This document shows, piece by piece, positions 30,308 to 39,400 of a stretch of DNA of 44,156 nt; within the stretch, counting starts at the first letter, position 1, and each line of letters opens with the position of its first letter. The notes below the pieces were generated by a model. It was not told the origin of the DNA. It did not search any database and saw only the letters and a list, made by a program, of their open reading frames with translations. The stretch is from a virus. Location: positions 1 to 44,156 of the IMG/VR virus record IMGVR_UViG_3300045999_005825, one strand, 5' to 3'. The position numbers were made by a program, and so were the translations under genes.

Positions 30308-30493
30308 CTACCTCTTGACCATTGGGCTGACGATCCCAGCCAGAACCTCAACGGCTCGATAGAGCTTGACTGCAAGCCTGCGGTAGCTGCTCAATGCTTC
30401 ATTGTCCTTCGGCGTTGGGGTCATGTTCACGATGACCAGGGCAACACCATGAATCGCTACTGCAAGCGCAACGTAATCACTGATGCGATCCAC
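30308..30493 (-). CDS. holin-like small membrane protein
   Basis: 61 aa with a hydrophobic N-terminal helix (DYVALAVAIHGVALVIVNMT), the turn TPTPKDNEA, then 'YRAVEVLAGIVSPMVKR'. Small phage proteins with the 'vNlTPTPkD' signature are common beside lysis genes. A role as holin or lysis accessory is inferred from topology and the endolysin gene 600 bp away. Confidence 0.55.
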   Translation of the reverse strand: MDRISDYVALAVAIHGVALVIVNMTPTPKDNEALSSYRRLAVKLYRAVEVLAGIVSPMVKR

Positions 30494-30521
30494 TGTTGAA
30501 AAGCGTCTCGCTCAACCCTAC

Positions 30522-30824
30522 TTAATCCTTGACAGCTGGCAAGTGTGTTTGCTCCAGGTTGCGAAGGCGCACCTCATGGTCTCGCAAATCGTCTTCTAGG
30601 ACACGAATATCCTTTTGCAGCTCAGACCGCAACATCCTGACCTCATTGAGAATCGCGTCCATTCCTCGCTTCATAGAGCCGTGCTCGACGGCCATTTTCC
30701 ATAGGGCGCCTGTCGCGGCCACCCCAACAACAGACGCGACCTCAAGCACGGATTGCACCCAATCTTTGGCCAGCCTATCTAGGCCATCAAGATGAGCTAC
30801 ACCCCGGTTGGCTTCAGCGGCCAA
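30522..30824 (-). CDS. membrane-anchored coiled-coil protein (lysis-type)
   Basis: 100 aa if it starts at the TTG 30824; GTG codons near residues 23 and 26 are alternatives. One hydrophobic segment (SVLEVASVVGVAATGALW) is followed by a heptad coiled coil (LNEVRMLRSELQKDIRVLED...). The architecture resembles spanin-like or XhlA-type lysis accessory proteins with reversed topology. It overlaps the upstream gene by 28 bp. Confidence 0.55.
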   Translation of the reverse strand: MAAEANRGVAHLDGLDRLAKDWVQSVLEVASVVGVAATGALWKMAVEHGSMKRGMDAILNEVRMLRSELQKDIRVLEDDLRDHEVRLRNLEQTHLPAVKD

Positions 30825-31222
30825 ACAAGATTGAACGGGTCAGCTTGCTGTGTGATGTCCCGTAGCTCCTGCCGATAAACAGCCCAAGCGGCAGCATCGA
30901 CTGGTGCATCAGGCAGTTGTGTCCAGTCGGAATCAGCTAGGCGCTGGTTGCGTTGAACGCGGACTGCTGCCCACTGCTGGTCAAGGACGACCTGACGCTC
31001 CTCGGTGGTCATGGGACGGACTGAAAACTCAGTGCCCGACCACTCCAGAACTTCGCTGTACTGATCAAACGATGGGCGTGTGAAAGGCCCGGTGTAACCC
31101 CAGGCTGTTAGCTCTTCAGCAGTGAAGGTGCTGGGGTCAGTGCGGGTAGAGCCATCAGCGAGCTTGATCCGAAAGGGAAGCTCCTGTGGCCACTGCTGGT
31201 TGTGTGAATAGAGGTTGGTCAT
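30797..31222 (-). CDS. tail-fibre assembly chaperone-like protein
   Basis: 141 aa. The C-terminal pattern 'VRVQRNQRLADSDWTQLPDA' followed by 'WAVYRQELRDITQQ' and a final NLVWPLKP is typical of phage tail assembly chaperone/tfa-type proteins that follow fibre genes. The N-terminus has a small beta domain. Located just downstream of fibre genes in the same direction. Confidence 0.75.
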   Translation of the reverse strand: MTNLYSHNQQWPQELPFRIKLADGSTRTDPSTFTAEELTAWGYTGPFTRPSFDQYSEVLEWSGTEFSVRPMTTEERQVVLDQQWAAVRVQRNQRLADSDWTQLPDAPVDAAAWAVYRQELRDITQQADPFNLVWPLKPTGV

Positions 31223-31228
31223 GGTTGA

Positions 31229-31972
31229 TTAGGGCGGCAGGAGCCACATGGAGACTGGGCGACCGGATTGGCTGTACTCCACATAGGAAGTATTTCCGTT
31301 ATTCCAGATGTACTGGTTTGAAGTGGCTTGACTAAAAGGCCAGCGACTGGAAGAAGGTCCGCCAACGGTAGTTATCACGTAAGCCCACCAGTTGCTGCTT
31401 GAATAAATCAGGTTGTAGTCAACGCCTGATATATCGCATCCCGATAGCTCGTCCCACCAGAACAGCTGGTAATCAAGCCCTGCCCCAGGGTTGATAGCAA
31501 CTGAAGCGGCAAACGAGTTTTGGTTGTTGCAGCTATTGCCAGCGGCAATGCGCTTGACATTACCGGCTTGGATTGTCTTGCCAAACACGTTGCTGCCAGT
31601 TGGCTCGTCCCAATACCGCAGGTCAAATCTCCAGTTCAAGCTATTTGTGACCGCTTGCGTATATAAATAAGAAAATCTGGAATCATCCAGACATAATCCC
31701 GCGTCTGGGTAGGTCTTCGCTGGCTTGACGTACCCAGTTGTTTTAGGCGTTGGATAACCAACAACTGTGGCTGGTCCAGGATTGTAAGTGCCAACAAGTA
31801 TCTCCCCATTTGCATTTGTTGCATATGGAGCAAGATCTGGATAAAGAGGCGTCGCCCACACCCCATCAACGCGACGCTCAAACACTTCCTGCTGCTTCCA
31901 CACCCCAGTACGGAAGGATGCACCGGTAGGGCGTGGCCCAATGATTCCTCCTACAGGCGTGATGACTGTCAT
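31229..31972 (-). CDS. putative receptor-binding / fibre tip protein
   Basis: 247 aa, rich in Asn, Ser, Trp and Tyr ('LNWRFDLRYWDEPTGSN', 'SGCDISGVDYNLIYSSSNWW'), no Lys-rich helices, beta-type composition. Base composition is more AT-rich than in its neighbours (especially 31600-31830), as in the fibre modules at 16-1887, which suggests exchange. It lies between a small structural gene and a chaperone-like gene, starting on ATGA overlap. No family recognised. Confidence 0.55.
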   Translation of the reverse strand: MTVITPVGGIIGPRPTGASFRTGVWKQQEVFERRVDGVWATPLYPDLAPYATNANGEILVGTYNPGPATVVGYPTPKTTGYVKPAKTYPDAGLCLDDSRFSYLYTQAVTNSLNWRFDLRYWDEPTGSNVFGKTIQAGNVKRIAAGNSCNNQNSFAASVAINPGAGLDYQLFWWDELSGCDISGVDYNLIYSSSNWWAYVITTVGGPSSSRWPFSQATSNQYIWNNGNTSYVEYSQSGRPVSMWLLPP

Positions 31973-32310
31973 CAGGTGATCTCCAACGCTGAGACCGTTA
32001 CCTCAAGATCACTAGCAGCACTGGCTGTTGCTCGGATTTTCTCTCCTCGCTTGAGGATTAACTTATTGGGGATCGCTTCCAGCGTGCTGTCAGCAGGCAC
32101 CTGAATCGTGTTAGCGATCTTGGCGATAGCAGCATCAGTTGAATCAGTGATCGTCAACGTGATGTCTGCACCATTGGTGCCATCCACATTGGCAACGAGG
32201 CAGCTCAACACAACAGCGCGATCTGCGTTGGCCACGTTGGGCGCTTGATACACATCAGTGATGGTGGTTGTAGAAAGGGCAACGGATGCCCGATTGAAGG
32301 TTTCAGCCAT
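31972..32310 (-). CDS. small beta-sandwich virion protein
   Basis: 112 aa. 'FNRASVALSTTTITDVYQAP' and 'IPNKLILKRGEKIRATASAA' correspond to a small structural protein family common in cyanophages, associated with tail fibres. Acidic with no cysteines. Its stop overlaps the next start by one base. Confidence 0.65.
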   Translation of the reverse strand: MAETFNRASVALSTTTITDVYQAPNVANADRAVVLSCLVANVDGTNGADITLTITDSTDAAIAKIANTIQVPADSTLEAIPNKLILKRGEKIRATASAASDLEVTVSALEIT

Positions 32311-32321
32311 GAAGGGTTACC

Positions 32322-33332
32322 TCAGGAAAGTGCGACGGCAAGGCCAAGACTGACGCCAACACCGCCCGCAAGCGTGCCGTTGATGACGCCTTGAACCGTG
32401 AGGCTGCCCTGCACGGTTTGGTTGTTGGCCATCGTGATGTTCCGGCTTGCATCGATGGATACGGCATTCTGCCCACCTACTGCCACACCAAGTTCATTTG
32501 CCCCGGTTCTATACAGGCCGGTATCTGTGTCACCGTCAAAGGAGATGCTTGGAGCGGAGGCGTTTGCGGTGTTGCTAAACCTGGCCTGCCCGGTGAATGT
32601 TGCGCTTGTGCCAACAATGGCTCCAGTAAATGTTGCGCCAGTCAGCCTTGCGTATCGTGCGTCCGGCTCTTTGACGCCATAGCCAAACCACACCCAACTT
32701 GTCGTAGCGCTGTTGTAGATAATCCTTGCTGTTAAGCCAGCATCGCCCACAAAGCCAGGAGGGAGGCCCGTCAAGGGCGAAAAAGACTCAATGCCAGTGC
32801 TGTTGGCGACCTCAACGGCTGTTCCGTTCGCAGGCGCTGCAGGAATTGCAGCGACATTCGCAACCTGAGCGAAAGCAGTCAGACCGCCGACTACAGCGAT
32901 AGCGCTTTCAATCGCCTGCTGTGCCGCCTGCACTTCACTCAGTGTCGTGCTCAAAAGATCACTTGTCTCCTGGTTAACAAAGGAGTTGCTGCTTGCTTCG
33001 TCATTCAGCTGCTCAGCTGTCAACAAAGAGCCCGACTGGAAGGTGACGTAGGTGCCGTCGTTGGGAGTGATCCTCTTGACTCGCACCCATGTTCCGCTTG
33101 CAATTCCAGCTGCCAAGCGAGCCACCGTTCCACTGCTGACGAAATCCCACTGCGATGGCCTGCTCAGTTCGGTCCACGACGCACCTTGATTGATACTGGT
33201 GTAGACGTGTATGTGACTTGGCTGCAGATAAGAGATTGTCTTCGCTGCAGACGACACCAGCGGAAAGTCTGTGGCCCCAGCAGTGCCAGCTGTGTAATCG
33301 TTGCCGCTATAGGTGTAGTAGGTAGCTGTCAC
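32322..33332 (-). CDS. tail fibre with T7 gp17-like N-terminus
   Basis: 336 aa. The first 150 residues carry the T7 tail-fibre attachment domain (YYTYSGNDYTAG..., 'ISYLQPSHIHVYTSIN', 'VRVKRITPNDGTYVTFQSGS'), followed by a helical stalk (QAAQQAIESAIAVVG) and a triple-helix-type C-terminus ('GLYRTGANELGVAVGGQNAV'). It attaches to the tail and may carry the fibre tip encoded downstream. It is much shorter than T7 gp17 (553 aa), so receptor binding is probably done by separate proteins. Confidence 0.85.
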   Translation of the reverse strand: MTATYYTYSGNDYTAGTAGATDFPLVSSAAKTISYLQPSHIHVYTSINQGASWTELSRPSQWDFVSSGTVARLAAGIASGTWVRVKRITPNDGTYVTFQSGSLLTAEQLNDEASSNSFVNQETSDLLSTTLSEVQAAQQAIESAIAVVGGLTAFAQVANVAAIPAAPANGTAVEVANSTGIESFSPLTGLPPGFVGDAGLTARIIYNSATTSWVWFGYGVKEPDARYARLTGATFTGAIVGTSATFTGQARFSNTANASAPSISFDGDTDTGLYRTGANELGVAVGGQNAVSIDASRNITMANNQTVQGSLTVQGVINGTLAGGVGVSLGLAVALS

Positions 33333-33365
33333 TGGCCCGCTGCAGTGCTTTTGCTCAGCCTACCG

Positions 33366-36227
33366 CTAGTAACCACGACGAGCACGCTCGTACAAGGCGT
33401 CGATCTGTCCATCGATAGTTGATGCCTCGCTGGCGTTATTTGCCATTGCAGCGTTGCGGCTCCCCTCAAGCAGCATGTAACGCTCACGCAGGCTTGCGTT
33501 GCTTTCGATCACTCTGTTGTATGCAGCGTCGTAGTAGTCATTGATGATGTTGTCGAGGCCTTGCTCGATCTTGGTGCGAACGTCGATGAACGCAGCACCG
33601 CGCTTGTCTACATACGCCTGCACCTCGGGCCGATTGCGGTACGCCAGCACCGCCTGCCGCAACGTTTGACCGCCAATGCGGATCGTCGCCATCTCCTGGT
33701 TCAGCTCCTGCTGCTCACGCACCGTGACCTTCAGGCCCGAACGCGAGGGGCTCTTCTCTGTGTAGCTGCCCTTGATCTCGAAGATGGCCTGCCATGCAGC
33801 ATCAGCCTCACGCTTGCCGCGGGGCAGGAAAGGAATAGCCATCTGCAGCGGGTTCAACCCGCCGGGCCCCTCGCCTGGATAGGTGGGCACCGGCTCCCCT
33901 GTGATCTGGTCGATCAACAGTGGGGTAACTCCACCTGCTCCAGGAATCCGGTCGGTCAGCCTGGCAAAGATGCCTGTGCCGAACGTGTCCTCGTGGACGC
34001 GCATCACCTCGGCAAACGTCGCGCCCTGGTAGGCGTGCTTGTACGGGTCAACGATCTTGTCCACGTAGTTGAGCAGACCACCGAAGGGTGTCTGCGTTGC
34101 TGCGTAGTTCTGCAGCAGGCGTGCGCCCTTGGTGCCCAGCACGAGGTTCTTGTCGCTCAGCGTGTCCATCACATCGTTGATGCCACGCAGGAACGTCGCC
34201 TGGTACAAACCAGTGACCATGATTCCGGCCATGGCTGCCACCCATTCCTCCTGAGCGGCCTGCGGCACATAGGCGCTGTACTGCCCCATGTCTGCTGCCA
34301 TTCGCAGAACGCCAGCGACTGGCTCCCCGAAGCGGTCAAAGGGAATCTCCATGTCGCCCAGCCTCAGTACATAGGGGCGATTGCCAGCGCTCTCCCAAGC
34401 CTTTTGCGCAGCACTGCCACGACCGCCAGAGGACCAGCGACCAGGGCCGCCTCCAACAATCTGACCGTCCATGGCCATGCCATAGAACGCCGCGGCCACC
34501 GTGGTGGTGAAGGCAATCTGACCAGCTACCCGGAAGGTTTCACCGGGGTCCTTGAGTAGCTCCTGCTGAATAGCGATCACTGAGGCGGTGGGGTTGAACC
34601 CAGCACCGGCGATGGCCTTGCTGGCATTCATCACTGCCCCGAAGCCAGTGGACTCAACAAAGCCCTGCTTCAGGATGTTCAGCGGAGTGCGGACGAACGG
34701 AACGAAGGGCCGCAGGTATGGGGCTGTCTGCAGCAGGTTGTTGACCTTCTGCGCGATTGGATTGATCTCCTGGAACGTGGCGCGGTCAGCCTCGACCGAG
34801 ATGCCATTCATCAGGTTGTAAGCACTGTCGAGCTTGTACTTCTCCCAAAGCTCCGGCTTGTGCAGGTTGAACGCTGCATTGGCCTCCTTCTGGATGAAGG
34901 TCTCCAGTGCTGCCTTGTCCTTTAAGTCCACGCCTTCCCGAGCTGCACGTTGCACCGCCCGAGCCGCCACCTCGCCGCGAATGACTAAGTGTTTGGCGAA
35001 CTCGTCAGTTCCGAGCAGCGCCCTGGACGGCAAACGCAACACCTGCCCAAGGGTGTCCACCGTGTCCTTGAGGCCATCACTGACCTCAACCCCACGCCGC
35101 CCCAATAGCTCCTCCAGCTTCCCACCGGTGATCGCAGCATCAATGCCTGTCTCTGCACCGGCCTGGTACAGAGTTGTCTCCGTTCGGGCGGCGTGCCAGC
35201 CCAACTCCAGCGCATCGCGCCAAGCAACACGCATGGCAGACAACGCAGCACCAGCTTCAGTTGCTGCCTGCTCTGCCATCTGCCGGCCAGCCATGCCGGT
35301 GGCTGCATAAGCACTGGCTGCACCCAACTGCAGCATCGGACGGGTCACTGCCCAGACCACGCCAGCAGCGTTGGTGACAAAAGTGCCAGGCGCAGACAGC
35401 AGACCGTTGATGAACACCTCGGTCCAAGCGTTGCCTGCAATCTCCAAGCTCATCGATGACTTGGCGATCTTCAGGGGGTCATCGAGGAACTTGACCCGCT
35501 TTGCCAAGTTGATCAGCTCGTTGATGCCATCAACCTTTTGCTGACCGTCGCCTTGGAGCTTGGCGGCGATCTCCGTGAACTTGTCCTGATACTGGCCAAC
35601 GTTGCCTAGGCGATCCGCTGTTTCCTGCAAGAAGCGGTCTGCATCACGGGTGGCATTTGGAACTCCACGCCGGAGGGCTTGTGTACGCAGGCCACGGCCA
35701 TAGCTCTGATCCCAGCCGAGCACGTATCCGCCGAAGCGGGACAGGTGCTGCATCTGCTGGGCAAAGATCAACCCTTCGGTGGTTGCGTTCTGGCCAGCGT
35801 CAACCTGACGCAGGAAGTTTTCTCCTGCCTGCTTGATCGCTCCTGCCGTTGACTCCAGGTAGGTCTTGGTGACCGCTGCGGCGAGGCCTTCCTCTTCACC
35901 GCCCACCATGGCGGCCTTGTACACCGCATCTCTCGCCCCAGCCTTGGCAGCTTCTTCCGTTGCCTTCTTGTCAACGCGAAGCCAGCCCATCTTCCGGTAG
36001 TAAGCCGTCAGCTCGCTCCACTCCATCGGCAGCATTTGCTGCAGATGTTTCACCATCTTGCGAGTGGTTACTTCATCAAACCCCTCCCGCTGCTTGGTGT
36101 AGAGGCCTGATGCTTCCGCTGCACGTAGAGCGCCGACAAAGAACTCACCGCGATCAGCGGCTTCCGAACGTTCGATGAACCGCGGAGTTGCGTAGGGGCT
36201 GGGGTTGGCACATGCGACGCGGGCCAT
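33366..36227 (-). CDS. internal ejection protein (T7 gp16-like C-terminal part)
   Basis: 953 aa. Large helical virion protein; segments 'PYLRPFVPFVRTPLNILKQG' and 'GINDVMDTLSDKNLVLGTKG' are typical of the gp16-type ejection proteins of marine podoviruses, with hydrophobic stretches such as 'GNAWTEVFINGLLSAPGTFV' and 'IAFTTTVAAAFYGMAM'. Proteins of this class leave the capsid and form the conduit across the cell envelope. Overlaps the preceding gene by one base. A transglycosylase domain as in T7 gp16 is not visible here. Confidence 0.78.
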   Translation of the reverse strand: MARVACANPSPYATPRFIERSEAADRGEFFVGALRAAEASGLYTKQREGFDEVTTRKMVKHLQQMLPMEWSELTAYYRKMGWLRVDKKATEEAAKAGARDAVYKAAMVGGEEEGLAAAVTKTYLESTAGAIKQAGENFLRQVDAGQNATTEGLIFAQQMQHLSRFGGYVLGWDQSYGRGLRTQALRRGVPNATRDADRFLQETADRLGNVGQYQDKFTEIAAKLQGDGQQKVDGINELINLAKRVKFLDDPLKIAKSSMSLEIAGNAWTEVFINGLLSAPGTFVTNAAGVVWAVTRPMLQLGAASAYAATGMAGRQMAEQAATEAGAALSAMRVAWRDALELGWHAARTETTLYQAGAETGIDAAITGGKLEELLGRRGVEVSDGLKDTVDTLGQVLRLPSRALLGTDEFAKHLVIRGEVAARAVQRAAREGVDLKDKAALETFIQKEANAAFNLHKPELWEKYKLDSAYNLMNGISVEADRATFQEINPIAQKVNNLLQTAPYLRPFVPFVRTPLNILKQGFVESTGFGAVMNASKAIAGAGFNPTASVIAIQQELLKDPGETFRVAGQIAFTTTVAAAFYGMAMDGQIVGGGPGRWSSGGRGSAAQKAWESAGNRPYVLRLGDMEIPFDRFGEPVAGVLRMAADMGQYSAYVPQAAQEEWVAAMAGIMVTGLYQATFLRGINDVMDTLSDKNLVLGTKGARLLQNYAATQTPFGGLLNYVDKIVDPYKHAYQGATFAEVMRVHEDTFGTGIFARLTDRIPGAGGVTPLLIDQITGEPVPTYPGEGPGGLNPLQMAIPFLPRGKREADAAWQAIFEIKGSYTEKSPSRSGLKVTVREQQELNQEMATIRIGGQTLRQAVLAYRNRPEVQAYVDKRGAAFIDVRTKIEQGLDNIINDYYDAAYNRVIESNASLRERYMLLEGSRNAAMANNASEASTIDGQIDALYERARRGY

Positions 36228-39200
36228 CAGAGATCCTCACAATGCAGTCCACCGTTATCCAGGGTGGTTCTGGTGTCGTTGACAAGACCATCAACGAATC
36301 GCTGCGCTCTTGCCTGAGGCTCAAGCAGCTTCATTTCTGTGTCTAGTTTGTCGGCCAAGTTGCGCAATGCACGCAGCTTGGGGCTGCCTTTGATGTCGCC
36401 TGCTTCTTGCAGCACATCACGGATGCCGTTCTGCAAGGCAAGCATGTCGCCCTGAGACAGCTCAAACGTGCGCTTCTGTGGGCCTAGCTCGTTGATGTTG
36501 AAGAACGCACTCTCGCCGCGACGCGTCTTCCATGCCTCATCCAGCTTGCCATCCAGGCTGGGCAGGATGCCCTGAACGGCGCGGATCTGTGCATCAGTGA
36601 GCTTGACTTTGCCAACGATGTCGGAGTCGTACACCGGATTGCCGATGGTCACATTCATCATTTCGTCGGTTGCATCAGCTTCCATCTGCCGCGCCCTGGC
36701 AAGCACTGCATCGCGGTTCTGCTGTAGTTGCTGCTCAGCAAGTTGATCGGCTTGGCGCTTAGTGGTTGTGCGGCCAAGGAGTTCACCATTCTCATCAAAC
36801 ACTTCCCAGCCGCGGCCTATCTCAGCCTTGCGCACCTCAGGAACTGGAACGGTGTCAAGGGTTGTGCCCAGCATTTCGCGCACAACCGTCTGGTCATCCA
36901 TCAGCCCCTGCAGCCCTTGGGCATCTGCAGCGCTGAGCCGTAGCTCCTCGGCGGTGTCGAACTGGTTGAGGTTCTGACCAGCACGGATGGCTTCTTCCTG
37001 TGCCGCCACCGTGGCCTGATCAACCTTCAGCTCAGGCGGCATTGCAGCTTGCTGCGCTTCCCAGTTGTCGTAGGCATCACGAGCTTCCTTGGCGGCCAGG
37101 TTGTCCTGCACCTCGGGGCGCATCTGGGGGTTGCCGTTGACCAGCTCCTTGTTCCACAGCCACTCTTCGTAGCGAGTGGCCTCGTCGATCTTGCTGGCCT
37201 GATTGATAACCAGATCACCGCGGTCCAGATCGGCCGCGGCTTTCCGGTTGAATTTGACCGCCATGGTGTCCGGGTCAATCGATGCCCAGCCCTCGTTGAG
37301 CCCACGCTCATAGAGAAAGTTCATCCAGACCGAATCGGAGGCCGGCACCACGCCGTACCGGTTGGCAGCAGGACGGAAGTTGTTGAGGTACTCCAGGGCA
37401 TCAACCCTGGTGCGAGGCATCAACTGCCGGACCTGCTGCTGTAGCTCGGCCATGGAGCGCATGATTCCGTCAGGGCCCTCCTCGAAGGTCAGCTCCTGCG
37501 CCTCCATGAATGCCTTGTAGGCATCCCGCTCAAAGGCGTTACGGATCGTTTGCGGAGTAACGGTTGCCTCTGGCGGCCGGGGGCCAAGGTCAACAACCTG
37601 GGCTGGCTCGACAGCTGCAGCTGCCGGGAACTGAGCCATGCCTTGCGGGCCAGGCTGCACCGGCGCCAGCTCTCCAATCCCCTCCAGTCGGCGCAGTGAT
37701 TGCTGGACCTGTGGGTTGAGCTCCGCATCCGGCAGCCGGGCCTTCTCTTCCAGCCACGCCTTGTACGCCTGCAGGTCATCCGGCCCACCTTGGGTGGATG
37801 GAGCAGGCATCGCACCTTGCGCCGCAAACTGCTGCAGCGCCGGGTTGCCATCAGCCTGCGGCGGCATGAACTGCTCAGCCGGGGCCTTCTCCATCAGCCA
37901 TTGCTGGTAGAGCGGGTCTTCATTGAGCTGGCTGGCCAGGCCCTCCATCTGTGCCAACCGGTTCTGCACCGGACTGGCCATGTCAGCAGGCACGCCTTCT
38001 GCTGGAGGCATGGGCCGCTGATCAAATGGCACCATTGCGCCGCCCGGCTCCGTCTGCACCTGCCGAGCCTGCGCCTGCTGCATGTCCTGCAGGAACTGGT
38101 TCTTTGCCTCCTGCGAACGACGAGCTTGGTCAACCTGGAACTGCAGGTCGCTCATCGCGCCTGGCATCCGCACGCCAGACACTCGACCCTGGGCCACCAG
38201 GGTGCGGCCGATGCTGTCCCCGATCTCCTGGCTACTGGCGTTCAGCGCTTCAACAATCAGCCGGCGCTCGCCATCTCCCGCTGTACGGAAGTTCTTGGCG
38301 TACTTGTAGACGCGGTACTGGTCGATGATCCCGTTCAGTACCGGGGCCATAACCAGACCCTCCAGCATCTGCTTGGCCTTACGGGTCAGCGCACTGTCTT
38401 CCGCGTAGGTGGCGGTGGTATTGCCAATCCCCTGCAACCACGGGATCCCCGTGGACGAGAGCATGTCGCCGAACGTCTCGTCGAACTCGGCGTCTCCCTC
38501 GCCATAGACGTTGAACGCCGCAAAGGCATCCCATGCCAGGGCCTGACCAACAGTGCGGATGCGTGCGCCAGGCGTCCCTTTGCTGAGCTGGGTCCACGCC
38601 TTGGCTGACTGCCGCACGTCGTCCATCCAGCTCCCGACTTCGGGGACTGACTTGGCTACGTCCTGATAAGTCAAGGCCAACCAGTCATTGCGAATAGCCC
38701 GGCTTGCAGCCCGTTGTGCAGCCGTGCCCTTCTGGAAGGTCTTCTCGACTTGCCCTAATGCGGTGGCTGCATTGGTGACCTTCTTGGTATTGGCCAGGTC
38801 ATCCAACTTGGTCAACCAGTTACTGGCACCCGTGGCCACATCGGCCACGCCACCCAGCGCTTTGATGCTGCCTGCTGCACCAAGCGCCATGGCAGGCGCC
38901 TTGAGCGCCACCTTCGGCAGCGTCGTGACCATTGTTCCGAGACGGACCAAGTTGCTGACCGCCTGACCAGCCTGCGTCTCAGTCCGGAAGGTCTCGCGGC
39001 GCCACTGGGTCCAGGGGTTGTCGCTGTCGTCGAAGACGCTGATGTTTGGATCAGCCTCCCCAACGGCGACGATGTTGGCCGTCTGGCGAACTACATCCGC
39101 AACACCAGCGCCAAGGTCAAGGAAGTCGGTGCCAAGACCGACTGCAGCGTTGGCAGCGATCTTGCCCAGATCACCAAAGAACTGCCCAGCGTTCTGAGCA

Positions 39201-39400
39201 AACATGGGCCGCTGGTCGCCGCCCTGCTGCACTGCCATCTCGGCAGACCTGAGCTCATCCTTCTGCTGCTGCTCATACTCCCAGGCAGCCCTGCCGGCAT
39301 AGTCCAAACCCTGAGGAGGGGTTGAGACTGCAACAGACCCTCCTGGTTCAAGATCGTCCCAAACCCACTGCTGCTTTTGTGAGTCCCAGCGAGCAGCCAT
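36227..39400 (-). CDS. large internal virion protein
   Basis: 1057 aa. The start MAARWDSQKQQWVWDDLEPG is followed by a region with hydrophobic helices ('LVRLGTMVTTLPKVALKAPA'), then long Gln/Ala/Glu-rich helical stretches and Pro-rich linkers (about residues 420-600). Low cysteine content. Position between two other ejection proteins suggests it is part of the internal core. One-base overlaps on both sides indicate translational coupling of all three giant genes. Confidence 0.68.
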   Translation of the reverse strand: MAARWDSQKQQWVWDDLEPGGSVAVSTPPQGLDYAGRAAWEYEQQQKDELRSAEMAVQQGGDQRPMFAQNAGQFFGDLGKIAANAAVGLGTDFLDLGAGVADVVRQTANIVAVGEADPNISVFDDSDNPWTQWRRETFRTETQAGQAVSNLVRLGTMVTTLPKVALKAPAMALGAAGSIKALGGVADVATGASNWLTKLDDLANTKKVTNAATALGQVEKTFQKGTAAQRAASRAIRNDWLALTYQDVAKSVPEVGSWMDDVRQSAKAWTQLSKGTPGARIRTVGQALAWDAFAAFNVYGEGDAEFDETFGDMLSSTGIPWLQGIGNTTATYAEDSALTRKAKQMLEGLVMAPVLNGIIDQYRVYKYAKNFRTAGDGERRLIVEALNASSQEIGDSIGRTLVAQGRVSGVRMPGAMSDLQFQVDQARRSQEAKNQFLQDMQQAQARQVQTEPGGAMVPFDQRPMPPAEGVPADMASPVQNRLAQMEGLASQLNEDPLYQQWLMEKAPAEQFMPPQADGNPALQQFAAQGAMPAPSTQGGPDDLQAYKAWLEEKARLPDAELNPQVQQSLRRLEGIGELAPVQPGPQGMAQFPAAAAVEPAQVVDLGPRPPEATVTPQTIRNAFERDAYKAFMEAQELTFEEGPDGIMRSMAELQQQVRQLMPRTRVDALEYLNNFRPAANRYGVVPASDSVWMNFLYERGLNEGWASIDPDTMAVKFNRKAAADLDRGDLVINQASKIDEATRYEEWLWNKELVNGNPQMRPEVQDNLAAKEARDAYDNWEAQQAAMPPELKVDQATVAAQEEAIRAGQNLNQFDTAEELRLSAADAQGLQGLMDDQTVVREMLGTTLDTVPVPEVRKAEIGRGWEVFDENGELLGRTTTKRQADQLAEQQLQQNRDAVLARARQMEADATDEMMNVTIGNPVYDSDIVGKVKLTDAQIRAVQGILPSLDGKLDEAWKTRRGESAFFNINELGPQKRTFELSQGDMLALQNGIRDVLQEAGDIKGSPKLRALRNLADKLDTEMKLLEPQARAQRFVDGLVNDTRTTLDNGGLHCEDL

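Noticed and set aside
33561-34559. 332-aa plus-strand frame opposite the gp16-like gene
   Set aside because: It is antisense to a well-supported 953-aa gene, has high Leu/His/Arg and no ribosome site.
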